Below, piece after piece: positions 32,334 through 33,786 of a stretch of DNA of 33,786 nucleotides. The translations under genes were made by a program, and so were the position numbers. The stretch is from an uncultured Collinsella sp. (GTDB lineage: Bacteria > Actinomycetota > Coriobacteriia > Coriobacteriales > Coriobacteriaceae). The stretch's first letter is position 1. Every line of letters begins with the position of its first letter. The notes below the pieces were generated by a model. It did not search any database. It saw only the letters and a list, made by a program, of their open reading frames with translations, and was not told the DNA's origin. Where the stretch lies: the NCBI GenBank assembly GCA_937937835.1, contig CALDBJ010000047.1, positions 1 through 33,786 of the forward strand. The letters are read 5' to 3'.

Positions 32334-33015
32334 CGCGGGCACCTCTTCCGTCAAATACAGCATCGCACGCCAGCGCAATGGCAATGCCGGCCACGACGCT
32401 TGCCGGCACGGCAATATTCGTGAGGCCCAAGAACTTGCATATGGCGACAGACACCGCACCCGAAACCGCCGCGACAACGTTGCCGCGCGACAGCCGCTGC
32501 GAAAAGAGCAGACAGATAAAGAGCGAGGTGCAGACAAAGGCTGCAATGGCGGTGGGAACATCGACAACGGCGCCGACGATAGCGCCCATCGTACACGAAA
32601 CGCCCCATGTTGCGATAAGGATCGCGTTGAGCACAAAGGACTCGCGCGGGCCCCAATCCTCCCCTTCAACCAACTTGGCAAGCGAGATGCCATATGCCTC
32701 CTCGGTAAGTGTCGCGGCAACAGCCAGCGTCTGACGCTTCGAGGCACCCCTCAGATGCGGCGCGATCGATGCCGAGTAAAGCGCAAAACGCGAGGAGATG
32801 GCGGCAACGCTCGCGACGATCGATGCTGCAGGCACACCCGCCAGCCACAGGTTGCAGATCATAAACTGGCCGCTGCCCGTCACAAACGTACTGCTTAGAG
32901 CAAAGACCATCCAGGGCTCCATTCCCGTCTGCCCCATGATCATTCCGCACGGCGCGCCTATTGCAACATAGGTAAGCATCACTGGCCAGACGGTTCTAAC
33001 GATTTTGAGCACCAT
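32323..33015 (-). CDS. azlC: AzlC family branched-chain amino acid transport subunit
   Basis: The 230-residue membrane protein has the AzlC block AIGAPCGMIMGQTGMEPWMVFALSSTFVTGSGQF and the later LTEEAYGIS. It is the large subunit of the AzlCD/BrnFE exporter. It probably relieves excess branched-chain amino acids, opposite to livKHMGF in the same window. The start at MVLKIVRTVWP has AGGA about ten bases upstream. An in-frame ATG at 33084 would add 23 polar residues. It is first in a two-gene operon and divergent from the HD-domain gene. Confidence 0.9.
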   Translation of the reverse strand: MVLKIVRTVWPVMLTYVAIGAPCGMIMGQTGMEPWMVFALSSTFVTGSGQFMICNLWLAGVPAASIVASVAAISSRFALYSASIAPHLRGASKRQTLAVAATLTEEAYGISLAKLVEGEDWGPRESFVLNAILIATWGVSCTMGAIVGAVVDVPTAIAAFVCTSLFICLLFSQRLSRGNVVAAVSGAVSVAICKFLGLTNIAVPASVVAGIAIALACDAVFDGRGARDAR

Positions 33016-33074
33016 ACGCTTCTCATCCTGACAAGGTCTCCGAGCCGCATGTAGCGACACGGCAGAATCATCAT

Positions 33075-33101
33075 CCGACAGCAACCGAGTTCACCTACAA
33101 T
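33075..33101 (+). promoter_or_regulatory. Candidate promoter of the HD-domain gene
   Basis: TACAAT (33096-33101) is a good -10 box, with CCGACA (33075-33080) as a possible -35, but the 15-base spacer is short. It lies about 40 bases before the gene start in the divergent region. Confidence 0.35.
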
Positions 33102-33141
33102 TGCCACCGGATCGAAAGACACAACTTTTTAGGAAGTCATT

Positions 33142-33786
33142 ATGACAGCTATCGATCGAGACCGGGCGCGCGCGGCCTTCAAAAGCTACACCGATGCCTA
33201 CGACGCCACCAACCCACGCATCGCACTCAAAATCGAGCATACATACCACGTGGCCGAGGCATGCGATGCCGTAGCGCGCGAGCAGGGCTGGTCGTCAGAA
33301 GATATTGACCTGGCATGGCTTTGCGGCCTGCTACACGATATGGGCCGCTTCGAGCAGCTACGACGCTGGGACACCTTTAAGGACGCCGAGAGCATGAGCC
33401 ATGCGGCGCTGGGCATCGAGGTCCTCTTTGGCGAGAATCCCGCCGATGCACCCGCCGTAACGAGCATCCGCGACTTTATCGATGACCCGGCAGAAGATGA
33501 GCTCATCCGAGCGAGCATTGCCTATCACAGCGATTTCCGTCTACCCGCGCAGCTCGACGTGCGCACGCGAAGCTTCTGCGATATCGTGCGCGATGGTGAC
33601 AAGATCGACATTATGCGCACCATCGCCGACAGCACCGTCGACACCATCCTCAAGGTGGACGAGAAGACGTTTCTCGGCAGCCGTTTCTCGTCGCCGACAC
33701 TTGCCGCCTTTGACGAGCACCGCTGCGTCGCACGCGATGAACGCAACGAGCCCGCAGACTACCTGGTGGGACTCATCTGCTTTATG
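33142..33786 (+). CDS. HD-domain phosphohydrolase, 3' end cut by the window
   Basis: The frame is open from ATG 33142 to the last base of the window (215 codons, no stop). It begins MTAIDRDRARAAFKSYTDAY, followed by an HD-type metal site: His in KIEHTYHVAEAC, then LCGLLHDMGRFEQ with the HD pair, and a later RDGDKIDIMR. This is the arrangement of metal-dependent phosphohydrolases that act on nucleotides or related phosphates; the substrate is unknown. AGGAAG precedes the ATG. It is divergent from azlCD. Confidence 0.85.
   Translation, partial: MTAIDRDRARAAFKSYTDAYDATNPRIALKIEHTYHVAEACDAVAREQGWSSEDIDLAWLCGLLHDMGRFEQLRRWDTFKDAESMSHAALGIEVLFGENPADAPAVTSIRDFIDDPAEDELIRASIAYHSDFRLPAQLDVRTRSFCDIVRDGDKIDIMRTIADSTVDTILKVDEKTFLGSRFSSPTLAAFDEHRCVARDERNEPADYLVGLICFM

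Overview
The window looks like a piece of chromosome from a GC-rich, host-associated actinobacterium of the class Coriobacteriia, most likely Collinsella or a close relative. This is an inference from codon usage, the set of protein families and the gene order, not a database result. I see no phage, plasmid, intact insertion sequence or CRISPR array. It is core and transport territory with several unusual small structures between the genes.

Layout. 1-200: tail of a possible structured RNA with an intrinsic terminator. 238-846 (-): membrane-anchored XRE regulator. 1119-2303 (-): infC-rpmI-rplT, with an attenuator-like leader and an apparent AUA start codon on infC. 2525-2837: tRNA-Leu(CAA) and a duplicated, truncated copy of its 3' end plus terminator, separated by a hairpin-rich spacer. 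2877-4310 (-): transglutaminase-like protein. 4450-4641: repeat with a long hairpin. 4662-5528 (-): class II aldolase. 5723-6406 (-): MBL-fold hydrolase. 6491-8851 (-): RelA/SpoT homologue. 8867-12154 (-): a single protein joining a RecJ exonuclease to a RecQ-like helicase. 12431-13429 (+): BASS-family transporter. 13460-14938 (-): cutC and a GalT/HIT-like DUF4931 gene. 14997-15104: perfect 22-bp inverted repeat, then a terminator. 15115-19976 (-): complete livKHMGF branched-chain amino acid ABC importer. 20248-20295: fossil 3' end of a second livK-like gene. 20453-21796 (+): homoserine dehydrogenase. 22012-22761 (+): SDR oxidoreductase. 22883-24445 (-): cation/proton antiporter. 24630-28376 (+): one-chain FGAM synthase. 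28478-29413 (+): EamA transporter. 29515-30657 (-): membrane GGDEF protein. 30846-31868 (-): 2-keto-3-deoxygluconate permease. 32010-33015 (-): azlCD exporter. 33142-end (+): HD-domain hydrolase cut by the window edge.

How the genes relate. Amino acid supply is the clearest theme: liv imports branched-chain amino acids, azlCD probably exports them, hom feeds threonine/isoleucine/methionine synthesis, and the RelA/SpoT protein senses amino acid starvation. Translation (infC, rpmI, rplT, tRNA-Leu), purine synthesis (purL) and glycolysis (fba) are housekeeping genes.

The most striking items are the RecJ-helicase fusion, the infC start and leader, the livK fossil, the tRNA-Leu 3'-end duplication and the long hairpins at 4550-4641 and 14997-15065. 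No clearly new defence or mobile system was found.
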